Positions 33,410 to 44,501 of a stretch of DNA of 64,000 bases are shown here, one piece after another (position 1 is the first letter of the stretch; the number at the start of each line of letters is the position of its first letter). The notes below the pieces were generated by a model. It saw only the letters and a list, made by a program, of their open reading frames with translations. It was not told the DNA's origin and made no database searches. The stretch comes from Xylogone sp. PMI_703. Taxonomy: Eukaryota > Ascomycota > Leotiomycetes. The translations under genes and the position numbers were made by a program. The stretch covers positions 186,001 through 250,000 of the forward strand of contig JAJTUQ010000013.1 in assembly GCA_021399445.1 (NCBI GenBank), given 5' to 3'.

Positions 33410-35353
33410 TTAGGTCGACTTATCATCGAGAACCCATCGAATATACCATTTCTTTCGTGCTATTTCGAGCCCCGCCGCAACCACTTTCTTATCCTTCTTC
33501 TAAACTTCTTTCGTGTAGTCGTCTCGCCATCCAATCTCAATGACAATACCAAGACCATCGCACCAAAACCGTATCACCCAGAAATATTCTTACCTTTTTG
33601 AATCTTTATTGTCCTTCACAAACCCTAAGAATTTTTTTATATCAGGCTCTTCAAACACCCGACGAGACTCAAACTTGATATTAAATTTACTCCGCAGTGC
33701 TACATCATGAAAATGTTTATGTAAAACTAAGCCGAGCTCCTCTTTTTGTTTTTCTGTAACGAAGAGCTCAACGTACATATTCTTAAGTAAATCTCTCAGA
33801 TTTTCGTACTTCCAATCTTCAATTTTCATCTAATGCCATTCCGCTTTGTCTGCAGACACAAAGGGATCACCCTACTCAGTCAGTGATACTGCTCATGATG
33901 CAGATAAAAACAACAATCTACCTTCAATCTAAACATTTCAACTACTTCAAAAACATTACCTCTTGGCCAGATCTTCTTATTCATGAAACATTACTAACAC
34001 CCCCGAGAAACTAAATGACCAATGTTGAGGTCATTAAGCCGAGAACTTGTTACACAATTATAATCTACAGTACACGTTACACCCCTGGCTATGAAAAGGG
34101 CTACTATAAAATTAGTGCAGTTCTGCTAAAGTTTGAGGAGATACTTGACCCTGATGGGTGTGACGGAAATGCGACCCCGAGAGGCCTTAGGGCCTCAATC
34201 AACTTCGGCCGAAACCATTTCGTTTGTTACGAAGTCCTACTGACCACAAAAAACTCTTCAACCCCCAAGGCCTCGAATTATACCTAAGACCGCTCGACAA
34301 CTTTAAGTATCTGTTTTAGTCCTTCTTCAAACCACACTTCAATTTGCGCACTCAGGTCAAATCAGCACGAAGAAAAGACAAAGCTTCAGGAAGTCACCTT
34401 ACCATGTTATCAGAACAAGAAGATTGCCAATTTGTATAACATTTTTTCTTATCCTTGGATATATCTTCATCTCCAAGTCAAGATCGTCAAAGTACTTTCG
34501 AAGCTACTCAGAGTTTGTAACGTTTTTGACAAGATATTAGGCTACCAAGTCAAGGACGATCGCCATCCCTCCTTCTCCACCTACAGCACTCAGCGCCATA
34601 TCACACTCAAGGCTACAAGACTTACCATATCTCCAAATTTCCTTTTTAATAATTATGTTGCCATCTTTTCGGACACAGTAAACAACCAAATACTTACTTC
34701 GTTAGCCATGGTAATGATATCTAAGACCGGGAGAAAACAACTTACGTAAGTCACACCACCATTGTCGTTGATAGTAACAATCCTCCCCCATTCCCCATTT
34801 ACTTGAAACTACTCCGGTGATCTATCCGTGAACAAAGCATTTGCAACAGCCTCAGCCTCATTTAACATGCTGACATCCTTAAAGCCGGTTGCTGTAACCA
34901 GTTCTTGGTAACGAGTGATAATCTCCGGATATCGTTCTCAACGAACGGGATAAGTGACCACAGTCCTGCGAAGCAAGGGTACGTCACTCGGACGACGCTA
35001 ATCCTCCAAGTACTCACGCAGATATTCGAGGAACTGTCTTAAGAGCGTGTCGAATGTGATAGGTGTTTTTAGTTTCTTATTAAGTGTTTTCAGTTTTTCT
35101 CGGTTCTTTTCCTCATGTCTTTATGCTCGTCCGGATCTCCATATTCGACGTCGATCATCAACTTCAGACATGTAAATGTAATACCAACGTGAGTTCTAGC
35201 CTCGAACCCGCAGAAGTATATCGGAACACCTTTTTGAACGATCACTGTTACCTCTGATTGCACTTGAAGAATCGAACCATCGTAATGTGAGGGTAGCTCA
35301 TCGGGATAGCTGTCGACATTCTTGATCCCGCGATCCTTCGTCCTTATGGCCAT
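33410..35353 (-). pseudogene. probable Hsp70-like (actin-fold ATPase) pseudogene
   Basis: On the minus strand, ORF 35353..35090 contains DGSILQVQSEVTVI and TCLKLMIDVEYGDPDEHKD. The next part, with stops, reads FDTLLRQFLEYLREYLED, then DVPLLRRTVVTYPVR and ERYPEIITRYQELVTATGFK, DVSMLNEAEAVANALF and VTINDNGGVTYV. The 'YP..W......L..A.....V..L.EAEA' and '..DNGGVT.D' patterns are those of fungal HSPA12-like Hsp70 relatives. Further down GVEEFFVVSR and LIEALRPLGV fit the late '..F.VGGF...L...L.' step, and ORF 33829..33590 may be part of the C-terminal region. The span suits a ~600-aa protein. The N-terminal phosphate loop is not found. Confidence 0.5.
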
Positions 35354-35560
35354 GGTAGACAGTATAGATCCATGGTCAAGACCTAGGACCTATCGAAACA
35401 TCTGCGTCAGTATACATAATGCAACTGGTTTGAATTAGACGTAAATATACCGAAGATTTATTATCCCCCCTACTGGAAGTCCGCGGTGCTGCATCTTGCC
35501 CTGCTGTGGAGGTCCCTAGGCCTGGATCTTGCCTTGCTGTGGAAGTCTCTGAGGCAGCAC

Positions 35561-38149
35561 CAGTGTTTCCAACCATATGGCGTATGGTTTAGTATTGCAA
35601 TACTGTATTGCAATACTCTCAACAATCCATACCCATCCAGTTTGAGATAATCCATACAGTATTGCAATACTAAAGTGGTCCGTGCACATAATGTTTAGAA
35701 GTTTTCTCTACACAGGAAAACCTAGCTAATGCGACACCGATTGCTGCATATTATGTCCACCATGACGTCTATAACTCTTGATCCTATTCTTATCGACCGC
35801 GGCGAAGCCCCTCCTGCTAGTATATCCTCGTCTTCTGAGCCCGATAGCACGACACTTGAATCTAACGACTCGGATGAGAGCTCAACTCATTCATCCTTGT
35901 CAAAGAAGCGCAAACGAGAGCTGAAAGCAGTCAATACATGGCTACACGGACGGAAATATCGCCCTGGTGAACCCGAACGAGACGAGAAGAACCGATTGAT
36001 ATGGTATTGCAAGCATTGCAGCTGGAACAGCCCTATCACCACGAATATCCGGAAGCATATGAAGGACAAACACGGTCTTGATATTGCTGAAAGTGAAAGT
36101 TTGGTTAAGAAAGCCGGTTAACAGAGTCTGCGAGTTGCGCTTGCAAGGCAAGGCAAACTTGCAGTTGAAAAGAATGAGGAGAAAAAGGTGCAGGTGCTTC
36201 AAGGAGTGATAGACAAGGAGGTAGTTCGTGGATGCTTTGCTCAACTTATTGTTATGAGAAATCTACCTCATAATGCAGTCAAATGGCCAGAGTTACGAGC
36301 CCTTTTGCTCTCTGTTAATAGCTGTTGTGAGGACGCTCTTATAGATTCTCAATCAACTGTATCAGAGGTCATTTCCAAGACTTTCGTACTTGAGAAGACG
36401 GCATTAAAAAAGCTACTACAGACCCCTCTAAGTAAGATTCATATATCAGTTGACTGTTGGAGCTCACCAAATCGGAAAAACTTTCAAGCAATCTGTGCTC
36501 ATTTTGTTGACCAATCTCGAGTTCTCCGAAAGGCTTTACTTGCTTTACCATATTTACCGGATGGACATGGTGGTAAGCATCAAGCAATTGAGCTTTTAAA
36601 GGTGCTTGATGAATACAAGATTGTTGATCAAATTGGATATTGCACTAGTGATAACCATGGTAGTAACGATTTAATGCTTCGCGAGCTTTCGAAGGATCTC
36701 TTAAAACATGACACTAGTTATGATCCTATTCAACGTCGAATTCGATGCCATGGCCATGTTATAAACATTGCTGTACAAGCATTCCTGTTTGCTAAGGATG
36801 ATGAGGCTGTTGAAGCAGCATTCCAAACTACTATTAAGGCCATCATGGCTGAAGATGGCGAGGGTATTGAGCTTGATCGTGCTCTTGCAGCTCGATTCAA
36901 GAAGGCGGCTGAGGCCAACTGGCGTGAAGTTGGAAGCCTTGGGAAAATCCATAATCTAGCCGTTTTCATGCGAAGCTCAAACGATCGGTTCAATCGATTT
37001 TCAAAGCTAGCAGGTAAGATGATGCCATTAGACAACGATACACGCTGGAATGCATGGTATATTATGTTGGAGGTAGCTTTAGAGCTTAAGCAAGCAATTA
37101 TGAAGTTTATAGATGAATATTCAGATGATCTACAATATGATTACCTTACGCCAGCCGACTGGAAAGAGCTGAAGCATACTCATGAGTTTCTCCAACCATT
37201 CTGGCGTATTACAAAGGAAATGGAGGGTGATCGTGCTACTCTTGATCAAACGCTTTATACAATGGATTTCCTTGTAAGCCACTTTCAGGTCTCAGAGGTA
37301 AGATTAGTTATTAACTTATTATTAATATTAATTTTATATTAGTGTCTAATAATCTTTAGGTCAAGTTTAAGGATAATCCTCAACTTTTAAGTAGCATTCG
37401 CACTAGCTGGTATGCCTTTGACAAGTATTATAACAAGACTAGTGAGGTCTCTGCCTACGCAGCAGCACTACTTCTTCATCCTCAGCGACGAAAGGCTTAT
37501 CTTGAGCGGGTATGCAAGAAGGCCTGGCAGAGGCCAGCTATTGACGCTGTGAGGAAGCTGTGGAATGCTCAATATAAGAATAAGGCTACTATGTCTACAG
37601 ATATCAATACAACTGAGCAAGCTACTCATGAGCTAGATGCATACGATCTATGGAACCGCGATCAATCCATCCAGACTCGGCTTGATGATGAATTTGAAGC
37701 ATTTATTAATGATGCGCCTATTAATCCAGGGGGTCTCACTGCGCTTGAATGGTGGCTTGTTCCGGAGCGTCAAATTACTTATCCGACTCTCTTTAAAATG
37801 GCTATTGATATCCTCTCTATACCACCTATGTCAGCGGAACCCGAAAGGATCTTCTCAGGCGCGCGGCGTACGATTTCCTGGCAGCGTATGAGGCTTGGTG
37901 TAGACATAATTCAGAAGACTGAGTGTTTAAAGTCATGGATCCGAAGTGGCATTACTATTGGATGGCATAAACTTGACGATAATGGACTATTAGAGTCTCA
38001 AGACGGCGATATAGGCTCTTCAGCCTTGTTGTTATAGTATTACGTAAGCTAGTATTGCAATATAACAATCCATACCAATACAGATCTGGCTTAAACAATC
38101 CATACCCATACAGCCCTAGTATTGCAATACAGTATTGTTGGAAACACTG
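35561..38149 (+). mobile_element. hAT-C transposon, 2589 bp
   Basis: Perfect 13-bp terminal inverted repeats CAGTGTTTCCAAC and the perfect 8-bp target duplication GGCAGCAC (35553..35560, 38150..38157). Subterminal regions carry repeated palindromes TATTGCAATAC and CAATCCATACC on both sides. The transposase is related to that of hAT-1 and has one nonsense codon. Overall the element is well preserved, so its insertion is fairly recent but older than hAT-1. Confidence 0.94.
35729..38037 (+). pseudogene. hAT-C transposase, one nonsense codon
   Basis: Exon 1 is 35729..37297, intron 37298..37359 (62 bp, GTAAGA...CTTTAG), exon 2 37360..38037; about 748 codons, close to the hAT-1 length. A BED-like finger is present (WYCKHCSWNSPITTNIRKHM). 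The core has KIHISVDCWSSPNRKNF, GYCTSDNHGSNDLML and RCHGHVINIAVQAFLF, then PLDNDTRWNAWYIML. The dimerisation domain reads LEWWLVPERQITYP and IPPMSAEPERIFSGARRTIS. The only lesion seen is TAA at 36119..36121 between KKAG and QSLRVALARQGK. The codon was probably CAA, so one C-to-T change silenced it. Confidence 0.9.
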
Positions 38150-38157
38150 GGCAGCAC

Positions 38158-38911
38158 CTCGATCTGCACTAGAAAGCCGCGGATCTGCATCGCGCGCTGC
38201 TCTGGAAATCTCTAGATCTGCTTCATCGAGGATCGACTCGTCACGAGGAGTAAGCTGGCTAGAACATAATCTCTTTCCCTTAAGGGTAGAGCTGGAAAAT
38301 ATTTTCCTTTTCCGGCTGTAGGTCCCGCCGGATGCTAGTTTTGCTATCACGGACCGGAAAAGGGTTATCATCAAATTTAACCACAAGACTAGGCTTAGAG
38401 TGGGACTTCCTCAACTACACCCTCTGTAGTACGCTACTATATTCCTAGCTTAGCGTGGTATATTAGTCGTAGAAACGATGGTATTATCAGTTCTAATCGA
38501 ACGGGTGATGACGCTGTTGGATCGTTGAGCCTTGCGTGTTTCGTATCAGAATCGTTGTCGGCTCAGGCACATGTGGAGCGATTCCATATCGGGAATATGC
38601 GACAGGCAGTCCGAACAGGCGCTCTCAGCCGCAACCACTTAACGAGACTAAGTTTATCACCAATATATTTAGAGGCCTCACTTGAATCCACTTGCGACCA
38701 ACCGATACCAGCATCTACTCGGCAGACTTTCGCCCATGTATTTTGTTAGTGATCCAGATGTACACCGAGATATAGGGATACAGAGCGGAGAACTGAGATT
38801 TGCAGGAAGTTTAGGGCACACTGATAACGCATTGTAATTACAGTAGTATATAGGCAATTGTAGTTATTTTGAAGCTTTTCAACTACGTTTATAACTTTGT
38901 TTTAGCTTAAA
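38158..38911. other. flank of hAT-C and upstream of MULE remnant
   Basis: No gene of its own. The block around 38680..38714 (AATCCACTTGCGACCAACCG followed by ATACC) resembles the block upstream of the other MULE remnant (7228..7282, minus strand). Confidence 0.3.
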
Positions 38912-39097
38912 ATGACGTCTCCATGCGGTCCCGCTCCCGCAGAAGATCTATACCCTGATCTAGAAGCTCTAAAAGCTTCAATTAAAGCCTGGGGACGTGC
39001 CAATGGTTATACCTTTGTCAAACGCGACAACAATAATCATAGAGTAGTGTATACATGTGCTCGATTTGGAGGCTATCAATCTGTTGGAAGGTTATGA
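38912..39097 (+). pseudogene. MULE transposase N-terminal remnant
   Basis: The 61-aa ORF starts MTSPCGPAPAEDLYPDLEAL and contains GRANGYTFVKRDNNNHRVVY. It aligns throughout with the start of the remnant at 6874 (PCGPAP.ED, GR.NGY.F, RVVY.C.R.GG). This is the FAR1-like DNA-binding N-terminus of fungal Mutator-like transposases. A stop at 39095 ends it, and no catalytic domain follows. Confidence 0.6.
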
Positions 39098-40437
39098 GAT
39101 GGCCGATCATATGGGGCTCATAGAAGACAGTTGTATTGAACTATTGAATCAAATAAGCTCCTTACAATGTAACTAACCCTAACTAACTAAAGAAAATCAC
39201 TAGGATCCGCTAGTCGTCTGCAGCAATGCCGCCCCAGACTAGATACTCATTTTGGTAATTCGCTAGTCTGTGTCGAGAGTTAAGATCGCTGTCATTGTAT
39301 CCAAGGCCAATGGCAATGTCATGTTACGACGCTGGCCCGTGCAAATCCATTTATGGTTGATCTTAACTTCTATGATTGTTGCTGCTGCTTAGCTCCGGGC
39401 TCTGACCTCTGACGTATATCAAGCAGCAGCACCGGAACTAATTATAAGTAGTGCTGCTAGTGGCTCGTTTAGGTCCACGCACACGTAATAGTTAATAAAT
39501 GATCGTATCTCACCTTTCAAAAGCTTACTCCCAGGATCATCCGGCGTAAAGTAGTTTCCACACAGTGACCAAAGTTCGCCCACGGCAAACAAGCCTGATT
39601 CAGATCCTCCAGAAGCTTGGAGATCCGGCTATAATAAAGTCGCGATATCTGTCGGGAATAGCTATGTGGTTGGTATCCCCATTTGTTCGACGAACTCTGT
39701 TCTGTAGGATACGAACTCTTTAGTGTGCTATACTAACAGGTGCTAAAGAGTATAGTTACAATTCTCGACACACACCGAATATTTTTCACTGATTCGATGT
39801 TCACAAATCCGATAGAGGCTTACGCCTTAATTAGGTGTAATGCCTTTTCCCTCTCTGCATTAGTTGAGCCTTCATTTTTGCAGTGCCGTAAGTGTATTCT
39901 ATATGCATACTAGCAACATATCCACTGCTCAGTATAGTGGATGATGTGTGCCTTGTGCAAATGCCAGTCGCGAAAGATTGCTCATAATGTGCATAACGCG
40001 TTTTATAGATACCCAGAAGGGTATTATATAAAGGTTCATTCAAATTCATGTTCTATCCAAGTATGTGTGCCCGCTACAATTAATGCTAGGGGAGAACGAA
40101 ATTGAAACTCACTAGAGAGCGAAACTACTGAAGCTTCGTCTTGCATACGCAATGTTCAAAATTCAGCAGGGTTTAGAGAACGAGCCTTTTGAAGTTGTCA
40201 GCGAGCTGATCAAGCGTCGTCGTAATGGAACTACTGAATCCCGAACGATACAAGGAACATAGCGTTCAAGAGGATGTACTGGTTGATTGTCTCTAAAATC
40301 TATTGACATGGGGCACAAAGAGGGCTTTCACATTCATTGGTTTGGCATGACTCCCGAGGAGATGAACCAGTGGACATCTGATTACTTATGAAAGAAATAT
40401 ACACTTCTCGATTTGGAATCGATAAATGGACGCCTCG
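39098..40437. other. 1.3 kb without recognised gene
   Basis: Only short unconvincing ORFs on both strands. No repeat or RNA gene identified. Confidence 0.35.
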
Positions 40438-40698
40438 ATGTGGTGCAAAGCCTAAGATGGAGAACAATTCGCTGGAAAGATACTAGAAGCGATATAACGC
40501 CTCGGGAGTCTAATGATAATAGGGAAACACAGAATAGCAGTAAATCTCATTCTAGAAGCTAAATGCTGCCTAGTACCCACTTTCATTCGTCTCTGGCCTA
40601 ATGTCTTACGATGTGCAGTTGCGCATTACATCTTCCGAAAGAGCACTCGTGGTAGCAACTCAAGAGTGGCACATGCACCAGTCGCGACAAGGAAACGG
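40438..40698 (+). pseudogene. LINE fragment (post-RT region)
   Basis: The + strand encodes DGEQFAGKILEAI, a TAA, then RLGSLMIIGKHRIAVNLILE and AKCCLVPTFIRLWPNVLRC. This aligns residue for residue with the post-RT block of the LINE remnant at 29450..29280 (QFAEKTVEAV.RLGSRIITGAYR..ANVILEA.CGL.PT.IRL...VLR.AV). It is about 260 bp, with no RNase H. It is an independent, more diverged insertion of the same family. Confidence 0.7.
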
Positions 40699-41418
40699 TG
40701 ACTTATATCGATATCCACCGAACTTCCGGCCCTTACATCGATATCCAGATAAGCAAGAAAGTTATTTGGATATCGATATATCCAGATAGATATCCATATA
40801 GCCACACAGCCGCTTTAGCAAAGTTGATATCCAAATAAGCTATACCTAATTTTAGTATCCTACTAAAGATATTGCATTAACTTAATCTAAGAAGTCATCT
40901 GCCTCTACTTCAGCACTTAATTCAACAGCAACGCTCGAAATAACGCCCCTGCCGCCCTGAGACCTAGGAACAATAATACCCTCACGTATCCAATTACCTA
41001 CACACTCAACTTTCTCTAAGTTCTTGCAGGTCATACTCTGTCTATCCCATGATAGCGTACGCCGCGCTGATGAAAAGTGAGACTCAACATCAGATGATTC
41101 AGGGGGTATTGAGAGGATCTCAATTGCCATGCAAGATAACCGCGGATATGCCTTCCTTTGATCTCGATGCAGCCACCACTCAAGAGGAGAGCCAGTTATC
41201 CGAGTTGGTGGTGCATTGGTAAAGGTTTCAAAGTTATCCACTAATTGTTTGAACACCGAGAAACCAATCTCTTCACACATCCTCCGATCATAGTTGAACG
41301 CGGTCACCGTTGACAATCTCACCAAGTCGGACTCTGCAGGTATCACCTTCGTGATGGTATAAACTTGCAAGGATATTTGGCAATATGGAGAGGGAGCTAG
41401 GACCGAAGTAATCTGGAG
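40699..41418 (-). mobile_element. hAT-D fragment (3' end only)
   Basis: The minus-strand ORF from 41421 to 40882 encodes a hAT C-terminus: GSPLEWWLHRDQRKAYPRLS, MAIEILSIPPESSDVESHF, SSARRTLSWDRQSMTCKNL and VGNWIREGIIV. Downstream (40699-40860) is a cluster of GATATCC palindromes, probably its subterminal region. The 5' two-thirds of the element is missing because hAT-E begins at 41419, and no continuation is found beyond the far end of hAT-E. The dimerisation domain shows a partly degenerate motif (DVESHFSSARRT for the usual EPER.FSGARRT). Confidence 0.75.
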
Positions 41419-44100
41419 CATACATGGGTAAGTTGTTCCGTTAACCTGTTAGACGAGGCTCTAATTCTGTTATACTGTTAACACGTTTAACCTTCCTGAT
41501 TTTGTCTGTTAATCTGTTACAACAGATTAACAGAGTAGATTGACAGAATAAACTAATTTATTGTATTACCAATTATTAATAAGTGATTAATGTAGGTTAC
41601 TTTTGCACTATAAGTTTGGAATTGCCTCATCAAAGCCAGATCCATAGTGTTGTTCTCTTACGGAAATCCGACATCAAAATGGCGTCCGATGTATCTTCTT
41701 CAACTGACATCACGAATAATTCTTCTTCTTCGCTGCCTTCGAACTTCTATACTGTTATGCGCACCGAGTATCCCGAGGCAAATACCCCGTTGGAACCAGG
41801 TCGAAATCGAAAGAGTAAAGGCCCTGTCACGTATATATGTAATATCTGTACATCTTACCGCCATGGACACCGACACAATGCGGTCCTGCACGTCAGGTCT
41901 CATCATCTAACTGCTTCATCTCCCTTTGTATCTACCCCCACTCCGCAACGTTCCATCAGCGCTAAGTTTCTTCCTACAGCTTCGAATGATGCTCTTCGGA
42001 ATAGCTTCAATCCACAAGCATACCGAGAGGCGATAATTGGACTTCTCACTCGCCGGAGAATACCCTTTTCGGCAGCGGAATGGGATGAGCTCAAACAGCT
42101 TGCTCTGGCATGCAATCCAGCAATCGAGGACCAGCTGATCACATCTAGGCGAATCGCCGTACAGCATATCATCACCAACTACATGCTCTATGCCGAGCAG
42201 ATCAAAGAGAGCCTCGCTATGGCGCTAAGCCCAATCCATATCTCCTCCGATCTTTGGACATCACCCCATCGCCATGCTTTTCTTGCTGTCTGTGCTCAGT
42301 GGGTTGATAAAGATTGCCAACTGCAGAAGGCACTATTAGCACTTCCCGAATGTCGATATAATCACTCTGGCGAACGTCAAGCAGACCTTATTCTACAGAC
42401 CCTTGTACGATTCGGGATTCAGTCAAAACTCGGCTGGCACGCGGGTGACAACGCGACGTCAAATGACACATGCCTGAAATCGCTACAATCTCGATTGCTG
42501 GCTGAGCATAATGTTTGTGAATAGCCTATTATGAGACTTCATCCCTAATACCTATTAATAGGTTAAAATTTGATGTCAAGCACCGTCGTATCCGATGTAT
42601 TGCCCATATCTTCAATCTTTCACTTCAGGCATCCCTTCTTGCGACTTCAAGAGAAGCTCTTCAAGCAGCTCTAGATGTTGCCGCAGAAGTGCCCGGAGAA
42701 GAGCTTCTTCCTCAGTTTTCCGAGACACTAGCTGCTCAAAGCTCAGCCGGCCGAAGACGACAGGAACAGAGGACACATGGTAATCATAGTAGTCAAGGCC
42801 TCCCAGAAGAGTTTCGCGGCATAGACAGCTTGCCTACTTTGCGTAAGCTTCACGAACTGGCTGTTTGGTTAAGAAATTCCTCGCTACATGCCAATCTCTG
42901 GGATGATGCTGTCGGTCTCCGTCTAAGAATCGATAATGCTACCGGGTGGTCATCTTGGTACCATGTGATAGATAAGGCCATTAATAAAAAATCGCAGATT
43001 GTACAATTCATGACAGATCATGAAATGATTCTAGGAGAGATTCGACTTACTGCTTACGACTGGGATTTCCTAACAAAAATACATTTATTTCTACAGCCCT
43101 TTGCCTCGGCCACCCTTTATGCAGAAGGATCCCATTCATCAATCTCATAGTCTCTTTTCTAATGGATGCTCTTCTTCATTATGAACAAGAAAAGGTAGAT
43201 CATCTTATCAGTTTATGCAAGACTACAACTAATCGACAGCTTGTAGGAGAAATACTCGCAACCCGATCAGTATGATTCCCGAATGCTTCATTCTATTGAG
43301 ATGGGTTGGTTTATCATTGATAAATACTATCACAAAACCGATGAATCTCCTGCGTATACTACCGCTCTTCTTCTTGATCCATCAAAGCGAGCTGCATATA
43401 TCAAACAGAACTGGCCGCCAGAGTGGCATGAGCCTGCCTTGACTGCTGCCAATGCAATTTGGGAAGAGGGATTCAAGAATATACCTCCTATTACTCCGCC
43501 GGCTGGTCTTCCGCTATCTGAACAGACTGAGCCGATGGCGCCGCCGCCGAAGTATGTGCCTAATCAGCTTGATAGGTTGAAGAAAGCTATGGAGGCGAAG
43601 AAAGCTCTCCCACCTGATGCCGATGATTTCAAGGCCTTTGTCATGTCTCAGCCTATTGATATCGATTGTACACCATTAGAATGGTGGTGTCGCAGGGAGC
43701 AGAGTAAACTAAAACGCATGGCTCTCACATTCCTCTCTATACCGGCAGAGTCATCAGAACCAGAGAGGACCTTCTCAGGCACTCGTAGGACATGCTCGTG
43801 GGACAGGCTACGTCTCAGCTGCCAAAACATGGAGAGAATTGAGTGCGTTGGTAACTGGTTACGAGAAGGACATATTCGACCAGTGTATCTTAATGGGATG
43901 GGACTGCCCGTAGTTCCACAGCCGGAAGATGATCTAGGGATAGTCCATGAAGAGCTAGCAGGCCTTGTTGAAAGTTTTTAGCTTATGCTGTTAATCTGTT
44001 ACTATTCTGTTAACCTGTTATGTTAATATGTTATAGCGTCATAGTTTGTTATGTTAATCCGTTACATGTCATTAACCGATTAACAAGACACCCATGTATG
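41419..44100 (+). mobile_element. hAT-E transposon, 2682 bp
   Basis: The ends share CATACATGGGT (perfect 11 bp, then imperfect). They begin with the same CATAC(A/T)TGGG as hAT-B, so the two belong to one family. The subterminal parts are rich in GTTAA(C/T)CTGTTA motifs. The 8 bp outside each end (ATCTGGAG left, ATATGGTT right) match at only 5 positions. The flanks also differ in nature: hAT-D on the left, a minisatellite on the right. A deletion or rearrangement after insertion is likely. Confidence 0.8.
41679..43981 (+). pseudogene. hAT-E transposase, lightly damaged
   Basis: The first exon (ATG 41679 to about 42510) has a Cys/His finger (TYICNICTSYRHGH ... LHVRSHH), PIHISSDLWTSPHRHAFL and GWHAGDNATSNDTCL. 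The frame changes near 42510-42570 (intron GTTTGT...TAATAG, or an indel) and continues FDVKHRRIRCIAHIFNLSLQ and LRKLHELAVWLRNSSLHA. A TAG at 43148 (Gln expected) and a one-base shift break YAEGSHSSIS from MDALLHYEQEK. A probable intron leads to MLHSIEMGWFIIDKYY, and the dimerisation domain (LEWWCRREQ, IPAESSEPERTFSGTRRTCS) runs to 43981. It is closest to hAT-B in the window, with the same gene structure. Confidence 0.85.
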
Positions 44101-44127
44101 ATATGGTTTGGGGCCGGGAAACAGCAA

Positions 44128-44501
44128 GTAAGTGATCTTTGCATTCGATCTCTCAGGGCGGTTGATGACTGATGCGGTCTGGGGTTGGGAAATATAGGCT
44201 GTAAGTGATCTTTGCATTCGATCTCTTAAGGTGGTTGATTGTTGACGTGATCTTGGGATCGGGCATGTAGGGCGTAAGTGATCCTTGCATTCGATCTCTT
44301 AAGGCGGCTGATGGCTGATACGGTCTGGGGCTGGGAATATAGTGTGTAAGTGATCCTCGAACTTGGAAATGCTTGAGGTAGATGATGGTGGTTGATAGCT
44401 GACATGGTCTGCGGCTGAAAATATAGGGCGTAAGTGATCCGCACATTCGATCTATCATGGTGATTAATGGCTGACGTAGTCTGGGGTCGAGATTGTAGTG
44501 T
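44128..44501. repeat. minisatellite, ~72-bp unit, five copies
   Basis: Units begin GTAAGTGATC(T/C)TTGCATTCG at 44128, 44201, 44274, 44346 and 44430 (lengths 73, 73, 72, 84 and about 72). They contain TTGATGGCTGA..CGGTCTG and a (G)GGAATATAGGGC-like end. A partial unit (GGTTTGGGGCCGGGAAACAG) precedes the first copy, directly after the end of hAT-E. The fourth unit has a ~12-bp insertion. Open frames across it on the minus strand are not kept in phase, so I do not call it coding. Confidence 0.9.

Larger units (their letters stand above)
35376..38386 (-). pseudogene. repeat-coding ORF split by hAT-C
   Basis: On the minus strand an open frame runs from 38386 to the right target duplication (38157..38150) and resumes in phase at 35552 to a stop at 35376. 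Removing hAT-C plus one duplication restores 138 codons including the stop. Around the junction the protein is a degenerate ~12-residue tandem repeat: ADLEISRAARDA, DPRLSSADRGAA, SETSTARQDPGL, GTSTAGQDAAPR. The DNA underneath repeats at about 36 bp (GATCT..GC..TGCTGTGGAAGTCTCT). I do not know the family; a retrotransposon polyprotein linker is one possibility. Confidence 0.4.

Noticed and set aside
34015..34287. 90-aa plus-strand ORF
   Set aside because: It is antisense to the Hsp70-like pseudogene, whose minus-strand fragments fit a known family better.
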